Shown: positions 1-7,490 of the stretch, piece after piece
How positions within the stretch are numbered: position 1 is the first letter of the stretch
How the letters are laid out: every line of letters starts with the position of its first letter
Source: 2-02-FULL-43-11-A sp964477065
GTDB lineage: Bacteria; Patescibacteriota; Microgenomatia; UBA1406; HO2-37-13b
DNA length: 48,968 bases
Assembly: GCA_964477065.1 (NCBI GenBank)
Contig: CAYZCU010000003.1
Location: forward strand, 1-48,968
Reading direction: 5' to 3'
The notes under the pieces: generated by a model
What the model was told of the DNA's origin: nothing
Database searches by the model: none
What the model saw: the letters and a program-made list of their open reading frames with translations, nothing else
Program-made: the position numbers and the translations under genes

Positions 1-186
1 GCCTCTGCCACTTCGCCTCAGCTCAGATTCAGTCCAATGATCAACCAGCCCAACGAGACCACAATCAAGCCCATGAACCTCTGGGTGAGGGCACAGAGTG
101 GGGTATCCTCCCTCCCTTGCACCACCCCTTTCAAGGAGGGCGCATACGTTATTGAAGCCTCTGTGTTGGCAAGTGCTCATAAATAT
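1..186. other. Intergenic edge with GC-rich hairpin
   Basis: No convincing gene is visible. The stretch holds a G/C-rich inverted repeat (arms about 110-119 and 132-140, built on CCCTCC/GGAGGG, one bulged C). A minus-strand frame ending in TGA at 18-20 encodes a short hydrophobic tail (about 18 residues from an ATG at 72-74), but it has no credible start context or length. The hairpin could terminate the minus-strand gene pair that ends at 187, although no T-run follows it. Confidence 0.4.
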
Positions 187-447
187 TTATACAAGCTCAT
201 GATTTCGATCTACCACTCTTGGAATGGTGTTCATGGCAATTCGTGTAGCTTCTCCGATACGATTCTCTGGAATAACACCTCGCTCGACAAGCTCCATAAC
301 TACTCCTGCAACCCGAGCAACTCGACATTGTTTTCCAGACATATGAGGATACGGACATTTGTCTTGAAAACTTTCAGCTTGAACACGTATTATGTTACAT
401 ACTTCTGCATTCTCTTGACCACTTCTTTCTGTACATGGACCTGACAT
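187..447 (-). CDS. Small four-cysteine protein, paralog B
   Basis: Hypothetical protein of 86 aa, function unknown. Cysteines at 5, 17, 31 and 41 are followed by an alpha-helical half ending in a TRIAMNTIPRVV segment. The same plan, a Cys within the first five residues, three further spaced Cys, then a helical tail with a [LM]NxIPxVV motif, occurs in the adjacent gene at 453-716 and more loosely in the gene at 4238-4528. The four cysteines suggest a zinc or disulfide site (inference). It lies 5 bp downstream of its paralog on the same strand, so the two are probably cotranscribed after tandem duplication. No Shine-Dalgarno sequence is visible. Confidence 0.65.
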   Translation of the reverse strand: MSGPCTERSGQENAEVCNIIRVQAESFQDKCPYPHMSGKQCRVARVAGVVMELVERGVIPENRIGEATRIAMNTIPRVVDRNHELV

Positions 448-452
448 ATATT

Positions 453-716
453 TTATGCTAATCTGCCATTTGCTTCTACAACTGCTGGTATTTCATTAAG
501 TGCTACACGCGTAAGATCAGGGAGCATATCATATGGCACTGCCCTAGTCTCCTCAAATCGCTTTATAATTCTTTCAACCAATGCTACAGGACATTCAGCT
601 TGATCTGCTCGTGGAAATGCACATCGGGCTGTATGATGACATTTAGCACGAGTACTGATAACAAGACACTCTTTGTTGACTCTATCTTGATTTAACCTAT
701 ATATACAATCTGCCAT
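453..716 (-). CDS. Small four/five-cysteine protein, paralog A
   Basis: Hypothetical protein of 87 aa, function unknown. I start it at the ATG at 716 (MADCIYR) rather than 743, because a TATAAT hexamer lies at 726-731, between the two candidate ATGs. Cysteines fall at 4, 17, 26, 32 and 42; four of them match the spacing in the downstream paralog (about 12-13, 14-15, 10). The C-terminal half is helical and ends in LTRVALNEIPAVVEAN, matching ATRIAMNTIPRVVDRN in the neighbour. First gene of a two-gene transcript. A compact metal-binding or redox-sensing fold is possible but unproven. Confidence 0.65.
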   Translation of the reverse strand: MADCIYRLNQDRVNKECLVISTRAKCHHTARCAFPRADQAECPVALVERIIKRFEETRAVPYDMLPDLTRVALNEIPAVVEANGRLA

Positions 717-770
717 ATATCTGGCATTATACACCCTCATCACCCAAACGCAATACGCTATACTATCTCT

Positions 771-1256
771 ATGTTGCGATTCACGCCACGCTCACGAAAT
801 ATGCTCATTGCGCTTGTTTCTGTTGTGCTTTTTCTTGCAGGTATTCAAACAGGAAAGTCTATCCAGCGGATCGACCAGACGACGCCACCAATCATCCCAA
901 CACCATCCATCACGCCGACGCCAGCTCCAATAACGTTTCAGGAAGTCGTAGTCTGTGGCATCAAGTTTCTTCTGCCGACAACGTTCACCCAGAATAAAGG
1001 ATCATTTACACATGGAGACTCCTCTGTAACCGTCATGTGTGGGGGAAATGCGGACGCGCAGGCCACCCGACTGCGCGAAGATGCGCGGGCGACAGATTCG
1101 GCACGGGTGCTTGATGCGATGACCACTCTCTATATCTCTCGGGATAGTATCTCATGGTCTGTCAAGCTCGATCAAAAATCAGCGCAGGAGGTTCATTTTC
1201 AAGCGACACAGGATATTGCTCCCCTTGTTCAGCGAACACTGCACGTTCCATTGTAG
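771..1256 (+). CDS. Membrane-anchored or secreted hypothetical protein
   Basis: 161 aa, not recognised. The N-terminus has a basic stretch (RFTPRSR) and one hydrophobic segment at about residues 10-27 (signal anchor or signal peptide). A Pro/Thr-rich linker (PTPSITPTPAP, about 43-53) and a globular domain with two cysteines follow, so the domain probably sits outside the cytoplasmic membrane. TATACT at 759-764 lies exactly 6 nt before the ATG, indicating a leaderless start. Its TAG stop is formed by the first unit of the CTAG octamer array that follows. It converges with the kinase-like gene ending at 1341. Confidence 0.7.
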   Translation: MLRFTPRSRNMLIALVSVVLFLAGIQTGKSIQRIDQTTPPIIPTPSITPTPAPITFQEVVVCGIKFLLPTTFTQNKGSFTHGDSSVTVMCGGNADAQATRLREDARATDSARVLDAMTTLYISRDSISWSVKLDQKSAQEVHFQATQDIAPLVQRTLHVPL

Positions 1257-1348
1257 AAATCTAGTGATCTGGTGATCTAGAAACCTAGTGATCTAGTAAC
1301 CTAGTTATCTAGTTTTCTAGATTTCTAGCTCTCTAGTTTTCTAAACCC
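1253..1348. repeat. CTAG octamer array 1
   Basis: About twelve tandem 8-bp units of the form CTAGnnnn (units start at 1261, 1269, 1277 and so on to 1341; degenerate first unit GTAGAAAT at 1253). Left units are CTAGTGAT, CTAGAAAC, CTAGTAAC; right units are CTAGTTTT, CTAGATTT, CTAGCTCT, approximately the reverse complement of the left class, so the array can fold on itself. It lies between two convergent genes and supplies the TAG stop codon of both (1254-1256 plus, 1343-1341 minus). Confidence 0.9.
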
Positions 1349-2018
1349 TCTGCAGGGTATACAAAACCAAAGCTTTCCGAATTAGCTCATCTGAAATCGG
1401 CGTAATCTTGCGCAATTCTTCGAGCAAGAACTGAATATCTAAACAATTGCCATCACTATGAAACATACTATTCACGAGTTCAAATTCAATTGGGGCATAG
1501 CAGAAATGCTCAAAGTCAATAAGTGCTAGCTCTCCAGAAGGATTAATAAACATATTTTGCTTCTGCAAATCACCATGAATGGGGACAAAGGCCTTCGTGC
1601 GAATATCTTTTTCAAGTTGTACTAAAAAAGATGTAATATCTGCGGAATACGCATACTTTTTTCTGAGCTTACGAATGTGCCTGTACATCGAATACGGGGA
1701 CATTTGATAGTCATGTAATACCGGTTCACTGACTATTTTGCGAAACATATCTAAAACATGACCATTCAGGACCTTACATGGGACTGCAGTCCCAATTTTC
1801 CCATCAATCAGAACCATTTCAAGCGTCTTGGAATCAACTCGTTTTGGATTGCTCGTATGTACAAACTTCTGAAACACATGAGCACCCTCAACCTCTCGCA
1901 AGGCTATCTCTCTAGTCGCGCAAATCTTGACGACGACGCTCTGATCTGGATCTATAAAGCACTTATTCATCAAAATAAAGAATGGGAAACTGGTTTTGCA
2001 GGGTAAATGCTTCAGCAT
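1341..2018 (-). CDS. APH/choline-kinase-like phosphotransferase
   Basis: About 225 aa, similar in plan to aminoglycoside phosphotransferase/choline kinase folds. Visible are an N-lobe lysine in SVVVKIC, the catalytic loop HGDLQKQN and the metal-binding IDFEHF. The substrate is not predictable; a sugar, choline or small amine is possible. Last gene of a three-gene operon. The start is uncertain: ATG at 2018 is preceded by GGAGGGAG but overlaps the deacetylase gene by 56 bp, and the purine run also encodes that gene's conserved end. ATG at 1970 is the alternative and would leave a short N-lobe. The stop codon lies in the CTAG array. Confidence 0.75.
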   Translation of the reverse strand: MLKHLPCKTSFPFFILMNKCFIDPDQSVVVKICATREIALREVEGAHVFQKFVHTSNPKRVDSKTLEMVLIDGKIGTAVPCKVLNGHVLDMFRKIVSEPVLHDYQMSPYSMYRHIRKLRKKYAYSADITSFLVQLEKDIRTKAFVPIHGDLQKQNMFINPSGELALIDFEHFCYAPIEFELVNSMFHSDGNCLDIQFLLEELRKITPISDELIRKALVLYTLQRV

Positions 2019-2658
2019 GACTCCCTCCGACCTTTCGGAGATGATACCCGCGAACACGACCAAGGCTCTCGACAAAATCCTGCGCTTGTGAGCTTGCCTG
2101 AGAAGTATATATCGCAAACAATTTTGCCTTTCTCTTCGCATACGCCGTCACATCGACAAGTATCTGGGATTCAATGGGGAGCATGCCTTCCATACACAAG
2201 ACAGTCGGCACTCTCCAAGGCTTGCCAAGCGTTTCCTTACGTACCCCCATTGCAGAAATTTTTAACGCATGCAAACCAAGAGTGTGAGATGCAAGATGAT
2301 CAGGATGTGCATCATATCCATTGTGCAAAAAAACCACTTCAGGCTGAACCTCTCGAATCACTCGGACGATCTCATACATGACATCGTCCGAATAGACTAA
2401 CCCCAAGTCAGGCCTATTCATTTGATAGGATTTGCGTATCCCCAAAAACTTTGAGGCTCTGGAAAGCTCTTTAGAACGAACCTTTGCCACTTCGCCAACA
2501 GACAGCTCAGCATTGACTGCAAAATTTTGCCCTTGCGCAGAATCTGTCAGGACAATTTCATAGGTCTTGTACCCTTTTTCCTTTTGTAACTTCATGACCG
2601 TCCCAGCACAGGAGATGTGGTCATCTGCATGTGCTGAGATAATAAGTATGTTTTTCAT
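1963..2658 (-). CDS. PIG-L/LmbE family deacetylase
   Basis: 231 aa, the usual size for PIG-L/LmbE zinc-dependent N-deacetylases, which remove acetyl groups from N-acetylglucosamine-type substrates. The N-terminal Rossmann-like strand MKNILIISAHADDH carries the first metal motif, with His in place of the usual Glu of PHPDDE. The second motif NGYDAHPDH is intact, and the C-terminus has the typical GxxHAEAF. The start overlaps the upstream gene's stop in an ATGA, so the two are translationally coupled. Pairing with a kinase-like protein suggests processing of an aminosugar or amino-alcohol (inference). Confidence 0.85.
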   Translation of the reverse strand: MKNILIISAHADDHISCAGTVMKLQKEKGYKTYEIVLTDSAQGQNFAVNAELSVGEVAKVRSKELSRASKFLGIRKSYQMNRPDLGLVYSDDVMYEIVRVIREVQPEVVFLHNGYDAHPDHLASHTLGLHALKISAMGVRKETLGKPWRVPTVLCMEGMLPIESQILVDVTAYAKRKAKLFAIYTSQASSQAQDFVESLGRVRGYHLRKVGGSHAEAFTLQNQFPILYFDE

Positions 2659-3923
2659 AATTCAAAATAATTTTCAACAATAAAGCGCTTGTCCATACCT
2701 GGAAATGCAACAACCTCAGAAGGCGTCAGCACTCGGCAGTGCTCCCGAAAGTCTTGCACCAATGCCCTGTATCCATTAGGAGATCGATCTTCCAGATATG
2801 CCAGCACACGGACATCACATGGATCACCACCCCCCGTTTGAGCGCGTGTCTGGATACGGTGTTTTTGAATAGGACACAAAATTGCTCCACCAACATCTCC
2901 ACGAGCAGCTCGTTGGGATGCAAGAGCCCCATATCCTTCAAGTAACTTGTAAATATTGGCATGCGTTGTGACCTTTATTGGCATCAGGACATGTCCAGGA
3001 AAATCTCCTGCTATAGCTGTATCACGAGCATAGTAAACAATCCCACGAATCGCATCGGGCCGATCATATGGCAACACATCCATGACAGGTTTGCCAACAT
3101 TTTCTCGTCGTGCTCGAGTAACTTCCAAACTTGTCTTACGCTCATCAAATAGCCCAGGATCACCACCAGCTAATCGTGCAAGCATGAGAAGCTTTCCATA
3201 GGTGAAGTCCCGCCCAAGCCCCCTCATGATGCTGTCTGACTCAACAAGATGCGTATCCCGCATACTAAATCTATCCTCTCGAATAAGCTGTATTGCAGCT
3301 TGTCTCATCTGATCAGACGGCCACCTCCCGAGGTCTCGAACAAAGTCATTAAACTCACTACGGAAACGTTCTGGAATGACTGCAGATGACTGTGCAAGTA
3401 TCTGCTTTGCTCGAAAGTGATTACTGCCAGTCATGCTAAACACCGTACTAGCGCGTATACCATGAGCTCGGGCACTTTCAGCGCAAATCATCGTCTCAAG
3501 AAGTTCTGCCATGTTGAGTCCTCCTGTTGAGCCATAGGAACAAGGGACACTGGTACTATGTGTTCGCGTCATTCGGTTGAGCAATGTATTTCCTTGTCCA
3601 ATACTATTCGGATCCACTTCACTCAATGTGCTTGTCCTATATCTCACTCTGCCCATAAGATCCTGCGTTGTCGCTAACTGAGGCATATCCGATTGGCATA
3701 ACTTGCTGATAAGCTTCAACAAATGCGGAATTTGCTTGGCAGGCTTTTCCAATGATGACAAACTCCCTTGGTCGATGACGATCCGTTCTCCAATTTTCGT
3801 AAGCTCGAGCATTTCATTTCCTCGTGGCGTTACTGATAATCTTACGGATAGTTGACGGCCAAGCCCCATATCATCGATGAGGCCTTGAGCCGTTTCTCTA
3901 CCTATTTCTGCTTCTGTTTTCAT
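2655..3923 (-). CDS. Hypothetical protein, 422 aa, first gene of operon
   Basis: Not recognised. A soluble protein with no signal peptide or membrane segment, rich in Arg and helical stretches. Notable segments are a Cys/Gly/Ser-rich part (SVPCSYGSTGGLNMAELLETM, about 125-145), a central helical region, and a C-terminal part with CPIQKHRIQTR and GGGDPCDVRVLAYLED that looks like a mixed alpha/beta domain. It heads an operon with the PIG-L deacetylase (ATGA overlap) and the kinase-like protein, so it probably handles the same substrate. No Shine-Dalgarno precedes the ATG (AAAAAAAT), and a terminator hairpin ends only about 30 nt upstream, suggesting transcription is controlled in the leader. 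Confidence 0.8.
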   Translation of the reverse strand: MKTEAEIGRETAQGLIDDMGLGRQLSVRLSVTPRGNEMLELTKIGERIVIDQGSLSSLEKPAKQIPHLLKLISKLCQSDMPQLATTQDLMGRVRYRTSTLSEVDPNSIGQGNTLLNRMTRTHSTSVPCSYGSTGGLNMAELLETMICAESARAHGIRASTVFSMTGSNHFRAKQILAQSSAVIPERFRSEFNDFVRDLGRWPSDQMRQAAIQLIREDRFSMRDTHLVESDSIMRGLGRDFTYGKLLMLARLAGGDPGLFDERKTSLEVTRARRENVGKPVMDVLPYDRPDAIRGIVYYARDTAIAGDFPGHVLMPIKVTTHANIYKLLEGYGALASQRAARGDVGGAILCPIQKHRIQTRAQTGGGDPCDVRVLAYLEDRSPNGYRALVQDFREHCRVLTPSEVVAFPGMDKRFIVENYFEL

Positions 3924-3953
3924 ATTTTTTTAATCTGACTAATTTTTAAACCT

Positions 3954-4048
3954 AAAAAAACCCGCCATTATGCGGGTCGACTGTTGTATGTTTGTAGTTA
4001 CCTTATATGTTTGCTTTTATGCCATACAACCTCCTCCCGCTTGACGGG
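3954..4048 (-). promoter_or_regulatory. Attenuator-like leader with terminator and 2-codon ORF
   Basis: On the minus strand a perfect 6-bp stem ACCCGC/GCGGGT (3960-3977, loop ATAATG) is followed by seven T (3960-3954), an intrinsic terminator lying just upstream of the operon's first ATG at 3923. Upstream a second hairpin CCCG/CGGG (4036-4048) can form. Its GCGGG can instead pair with the CCCGC of the terminator, giving an antiterminator. Between them a strong GGAGGAGG precedes ATG GCA TAA (4025-4017), a two-codon ORF. Mutually exclusive hairpins plus a minimal ORF is the layout of transcription attenuation; the ligand or signal is unknown. Confidence 0.5.
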
Positions 4049-4113
4049 TAAAATAATAATGCCAACAAAATGAGCGTTGCGCTAACATAAAGCCAATGAT
4101 ATCACAGAGTTCT

Positions 4114-4169
4114 ATAGAAATCTAGTAACCTAGTGATCTAGTTTTCTAGTTTTCTAGCTCTCCAGATTG
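4114..4169. repeat. CTAG octamer array 2
   Basis: Seven 8-bp units (starts at 4114, 4122, 4130, 4138, 4146, 4154, 4162): ATAGAAAT, CTAGTAAC, CTAGTGAT, CTAGTTTT twice, CTAGCTCT, CCAGATTG. Same unit types and same left/right polarity as array 1. It sits between divergent genes (3923 minus, 4238 plus). Confidence 0.88.
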
Positions 4170-4203
4170 CAGATCCATATTCATATACCACAACACGTTC
4201 AAC

Positions 4204-4232
4204 TTGAAGTTAATTGCTCACGGATATATAAT
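4204..4232 (+). promoter_or_regulatory. Sigma70-type promoter of the 4238 gene
   Basis: TTGAAG (4204-4209), a 17-bp spacer and TATAAT (4227-4232), with ATG 5 nt later. One of the few leaderless-type promoters in the window with a recognisable -35 box. Confidence 0.75.
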
Positions 4233-4237
4233 GAGCT

Positions 4238-4528
4238 ATGATTTGTGAGCAACTCGGAGAGAATGGTTTATGCATACCCCTCAACGCCTTCAATAAGGGA
4301 ACTACTCGAAACACCGTAGGGTGCCAATCTGTAGGATGTGAAGATACATGCCCCGTTCGCTTACTCATGATTGAACACACTCAAAGTTTAAAACATCTTC
4401 GAGAGGCGCACCATGACCCAATGACTCTCCTTGAGGAACATACCGCTGAGGTCTTCAGGACTGGTCATGCATTGCAAGAATTACCCAGCCTAGAAGGTAT
4501 TCGAGCTCTTGGAGCACGTTTCGCCTAA
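4238..4528 (+). CDS. Small cysteine protein, paralog C
   Basis: 96 aa, function unknown. Cysteines at 3, 12, 29, 34 and 38, the last in DTCPV (compare AECPV in the gene at 453-716). The helical C-terminal half ends in LQELPSLEGIRALGARFA, recalling the LNEIPAVVEANGRLA tail of that gene. I therefore place it in the same family as the two genes at 187-716, with lower similarity. The start is fixed by TATAAT 5 nt upstream. It is flanked on both sides by CTAG octamer arrays and stands alone as a transcription unit. Confidence 0.65.
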   Translation: MICEQLGENGLCIPLNAFNKGTTRNTVGCQSVGCEDTCPVRLLMIEHTQSLKHLREAHHDPMTLLEEHTAEVFRTGHALQELPSLEGIRALGARFA

Positions 4529-4543
4529 AAACTCACTCCATTT

Positions 4544-4615
4544 CTAAGTTTCTAGCTCTCCAGATTTCTAAATTTCTAGATCACTAGATTTCTAGGTTTC
4601 CAGATTTCTACATGC
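4544..4615. repeat. CTAG octamer array 3, upstream of tyrS
   Basis: Nine contiguous 8-bp units (CTAAGTTT, CTAGCTCT, CCAGATTT, CTAAATTT, CTAGATCA, CTAGATTT, CTAGGTTT, CCAGATTT, CTACATGC), all of the T-rich class. The last unit directly abuts the tyrS -10 box TATACT at 4616-4621. The end of the array plus the promoter is repeated upstream of the dus gene at 9599-9624. Confidence 0.9.
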
Positions 4616-4627
4616 TATACTATCCTC

Positions 4628-5719
4628 ATGACCCTTGAAGAAAAAATCACCCTCCTCCATGAAGTTGGCGAAGAGATCATTGCAGACGATGAGCTTCGAG
4701 CATTGCTGACAGAAGCAGAAAGTGCGGGGACGCAACTCATCGCCTACGATGGCTTCGAGCCCTCCGGCCAGATGCACATCGCTCAGGGGATCTTGCGTGC
4801 CATCAACATCAACAAGCTCACCCGCGCAGGCTTTACCTTCAAAATGCTTGTCGCTGATTGGCATGCTATGGCAAATAATAAGCTCGGAGGCGACCTCGAT
4901 AAGATCCAAACCGTCGGCAGATACTTCATCGAAGTCTGGAAAGCCGCGGGGATGGACATGTCCAAAGTGGAGTTTGTCTGGGCATCTGACCTCGTTAAAC
5001 AGGATGGTTACTGGATGCTCGTGATGAGAATAGCCCGCACCAACGGCCTTCGTCGGTTCATTCGCACTGCTGAAATGATGGGCCGTGCAGAGTCTATGGA
5101 TCTCACGCTCGCCCAACTCATCTACCCCGCCATGCAGATTGCAGATATCTTCATGCTCAACGCCCGCGTTGCACAACTGGGCATGGATCAGCGTAAGGTC
5201 AACATGCTCGCGCGAGAAGTTGGTCCTCAGCTGGGTTTTTGGAAGCCCATTTCCATGAGTCATCATATGCTTATGGGCCTTGGGAAGCCACCTGTCGCAG
5301 ATGATGGGGATGCCACCTCCCGTGCCATTCAGCTGAAAATGTCTAAATCTATCCCCGATTCTGCGATCTTTATGACGGATTCGCGTGAAGACATCCAGCG
5401 CAAACTTGCCAAAGCATGGTGCCCAGAAGGCGTCACGACTGAAAATCCGATTCTTGATTATTGTAAACACATCATTTTTGAAAAACAGCCGTCTCTGACC
5501 ATTGAGAGGCCTGAAAAATTCGGGGGTTCTGTGAGCTTCGACACCTTCGAAGCGCTTGAAAAGGCCTTTGGCGCAGGTGAGATTCATCCGATGGATCTGA
5601 AAAATGCCCTCATCGAGCCACTTGATGCCCTCATCAAGCCTGTTCGTGATCACTTTGCATCATCCCCTGAGGCGCGCGACCTTCTTGAAAAAGTCACCTC
5701 ATATCAGGTGACACGCTAG
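4628..5719 (+). CDS. tyrS: Tyrosyl-tRNA synthetase, archaeal/eukaryotic type
   Basis: 363 aa class I synthetase that charges tRNA-Tyr. It carries YDGFEPSGQMHIAQG (residues 40-54), the GFEPSG-xx-HIxQ signature of the archaeal/eukaryotic TyrRS form, and KMSKS at 237-241. It lacks the roughly 420-aa length and C-terminal S4 domain of the usual bacterial TyrS. The tyrosine-site region YPAMQIADI and MDQRKVNMLAREV is recognisable. TATACT at 4616-4621 is 6 nt before the ATG (leaderless), directly behind a CTAG array. fmt follows closely but has its own -10 box. A large antisense frame over this gene is a codon-usage shadow. Confidence 0.93.
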   Translation: MTLEEKITLLHEVGEEIIADDELRALLTEAESAGTQLIAYDGFEPSGQMHIAQGILRAININKLTRAGFTFKMLVADWHAMANNKLGGDLDKIQTVGRYFIEVWKAAGMDMSKVEFVWASDLVKQDGYWMLVMRIARTNGLRRFIRTAEMMGRAESMDLTLAQLIYPAMQIADIFMLNARVAQLGMDQRKVNMLAREVGPQLGFWKPISMSHHMLMGLGKPPVADDGDATSRAIQLKMSKSIPDSAIFMTDSREDIQRKLAKAWCPEGVTTENPILDYCKHIIFEKQPSLTIERPEKFGGSVSFDTFEALEKAFGAGEIHPMDLKNALIEPLDALIKPVRDHFASSPEARDLLEKVTSYQVTR

Positions 5720-5742
5720 AAACACTCTTGTATAATGAGGCC

Positions 5743-6714
5743 ATGAATGCACTCAAACTCGTCTACTTTGGCACACCAGATTTTTCAGCACGACTTCTTG
5801 AAAAAATCATCAACGACTCAACGTTGCCACTTGAAATCGTCACCGTCGTCACCCGACCGGATAAGCCTGTTGGAAGGACACAAACGATCACTCCTTCAGC
5901 GGTCAAAACTGTGGCACTTGCGCATAACATCCCTGTGGTTCACAGTATCACACCAGAAGAACTAGTCGCACTCGGTGTAGATCTGTGCCTCGTCTATTCA
6001 TATGGCAAAATTCTCCCCGATGAGCTTCTGAAGGCCTCAAAACATGGTTTTTGGAATATCCACCCGTCTCTTTTGCCCCTCTTCCGCGGAGCGTCACCAA
6101 CCGCCTACACGCTCCTCATGGGGAATGAAACGACAGGATGCACGTTGATGAAGATGGATGCCCTGATGGATCATGGCCCAATTATTGCGCAAGACACCTA
6201 TACGGTTTCGCATATTGAAACGCATGCCTCATTGCTTGAAAAACTCACCTACGTAGGGTATATGCTTTTCCGAACATACACGCTCAAACTTATGGATGGA
6301 ACATTCACGGACGAGATTTTATCCGTTCAAAACGACTCATTGGCAACATTTACTCGCCTCCTTACCCGAGAAGATGGCTTTATCGAGCTTGAACTTCTGA
6401 AAAAAGCCCTTCGCAAAGAGAAAATTGTCACGGATGAATTGCCTAAAATTATCAAAACGTATATTTCTCAAAATACGGTCAATGAATTCCCGATTTTGTA
6501 CGCGCCATTCATTATCTTCAATATGTTTCGCGGACTGCACCCCTGGCCAGGATTATGGACGACAGTGACCATTCAGGGCTCTCCCATGCGACTGAAGCTT
6601 TTGGACATGGATCTGGATCACGACACACTCGTTCTCAAAACAGTCCAGCTGGAAGGCAAGCAACCTGTTCCCTTCGAACAGTTTCAACGAAGCTATGCTA
6701 TCATAGAAGTATGA
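5743..6714 (+). CDS. fmt: Methionyl-tRNA formyltransferase
   Basis: 323 aa; formylates Met-tRNA-fMet for initiation. The formyltransferase core shows FGTPDFSA at the N-terminus, the catalytic NIHPSLLP loop with the RGASPTAYTLLMGNETTGCTLM segment, and the Asp of MDALMDHGPI. The C-terminal tRNA-binding domain is divergent: about 50 residues rich in Lys separate the core from FRGLHPWPGLWT. I start at the second in-frame ATG (5743): TATAAT at 5731-5736 lies 6 nt before it and would fall inside the coding region if the ATG at 5728 were used. The initiator tRNA it serves is at 38261. The TGA stop overlaps the next ATG. Confidence 0.93.
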   Translation: MNALKLVYFGTPDFSARLLEKIINDSTLPLEIVTVVTRPDKPVGRTQTITPSAVKTVALAHNIPVVHSITPEELVALGVDLCLVYSYGKILPDELLKASKHGFWNIHPSLLPLFRGASPTAYTLLMGNETTGCTLMKMDALMDHGPIIAQDTYTVSHIETHASLLEKLTYVGYMLFRTYTLKLMDGTFTDEILSVQNDSLATFTRLLTREDGFIELELLKKALRKEKIVTDELPKIIKTYISQNTVNEFPILYAPFIIFNMFRGLHPWPGLWTTVTIQGSPMRLKLLDMDLDHDTLVLKTVQLEGKQPVPFEQFQRSYAIIEV

Positions 6715-7490
6715 GTATCTCTCTTGCAATTGCGAGCTTCGACCAAGACGTCTATCTTCAACGAACCATTGACTCTGTCTATGACTGGGTTGATGAGATT
6801 ATCCTCGTCTATTGTTCCCCACAAGATGAGCTCGTTAAGAGCGTCATGAAGCATGATCATTCTCATAAAATTCGCCTCACATACTTTGAAAACCATCCAA
6901 TGTTTCATATCAATAAGCAAAAGGCAATTGACCTCTGTACAAAAGAGTGGATTGTACAGCTGGATGCGGATGAGGTCGTTTCCCCTGCGTTGAAGAAGGA
7001 AATTGTAGCTGTTGTCAGCTCGGCAGACGCTGAACCCGTGGCTTATTGGATGCCTCGCCTGAACTATTTTCTCGGTCGACCTCTACGTAAAGGTGGACAA
7101 TATCCGGATAAGACAATCCGCCTCTATCGTAACGGCGTTGCTCATTTACCCTGCAAATCACTGCATGAGCAGGTCTCTATCAAAGGCACCGTCGGAGAGC
7201 TTTCTGGCAACCTCTTACACTACCCGTACCCAGACTTTTACACCTACCTGCGCAAATGGATGAAGTATGGCGCTGGCGAAATTGACCCAACAGAAGTGGT
7301 CAGATTGCATTTGGGGCTCTGGGGCATGATTAATTATGGCATTATCAAGCCAAAATTATGGTTCTTGAAAGCATACTTTCGCCATAGAGGCTATGTTGAT
7401 GGATTCCCTGGCTTTATATTCGCCCTTTTTTCAGCATTGAGATATTGGCTCATATATATTTCCCTTTGGGAAAAGAAGCACGCGAAATGA
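6711..7490 (+). CDS. GT2 family glycosyltransferase (WaaE/KdtX-like)
   Basis: 259 aa. The GT-A fold starts with SISLAIASFDQDVYLQRTIDSV, has the metal-binding LDADE motif at about residues 84-88, and carries KTIRLYRNG and SLHEQV typical of the WaaE/KdtX-like GT2 branch. It transfers a sugar from a nucleotide-sugar to a cell-surface glycan; donor and acceptor are unknown. Hydrophobic residues near the C-terminus (FIFALFSALRYWLIYISLW) may attach it to the membrane. The start overlaps the fmt stop (ATGA) and the stop overlaps the next gene's ATG in the same way, so the three are translationally coupled. Confidence 0.87.
   Translation: MSISLAIASFDQDVYLQRTIDSVYDWVDEIILVYCSPQDELVKSVMKHDHSHKIRLTYFENHPMFHINKQKAIDLCTKEWIVQLDADEVVSPALKKEIVAVVSSADAEPVAYWMPRLNYFLGRPLRKGGQYPDKTIRLYRNGVAHLPCKSLHEQVSIKGTVGELSGNLLHYPYPDFYTYLRKWMKYGAGEIDPTEVVRLHLGLWGMINYGIIKPKLWFLKAYFRHRGYVDGFPGFIFALFSALRYWLIYISLWEKKHAK

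Noticed and set aside
18..177. Short hydrophobic minus-strand frame
   Set aside because: About 53 codons without a credible start, promoter or conserved motif; only an 18-residue ATG-start tail.
2016..2030. GGAGGGAG at the 2018 start as proof of the kinase start
   Set aside because: The same bases encode the conserved GGSHAEAF end of the deacetylase, so the match may be coincidental; the start is left uncertain.
4592..5653. 353-aa open frame antisense to tyrS
   Set aside because: tyrS on the other strand has clear class I motifs; the antisense frame has no family features and arises from codon bias.
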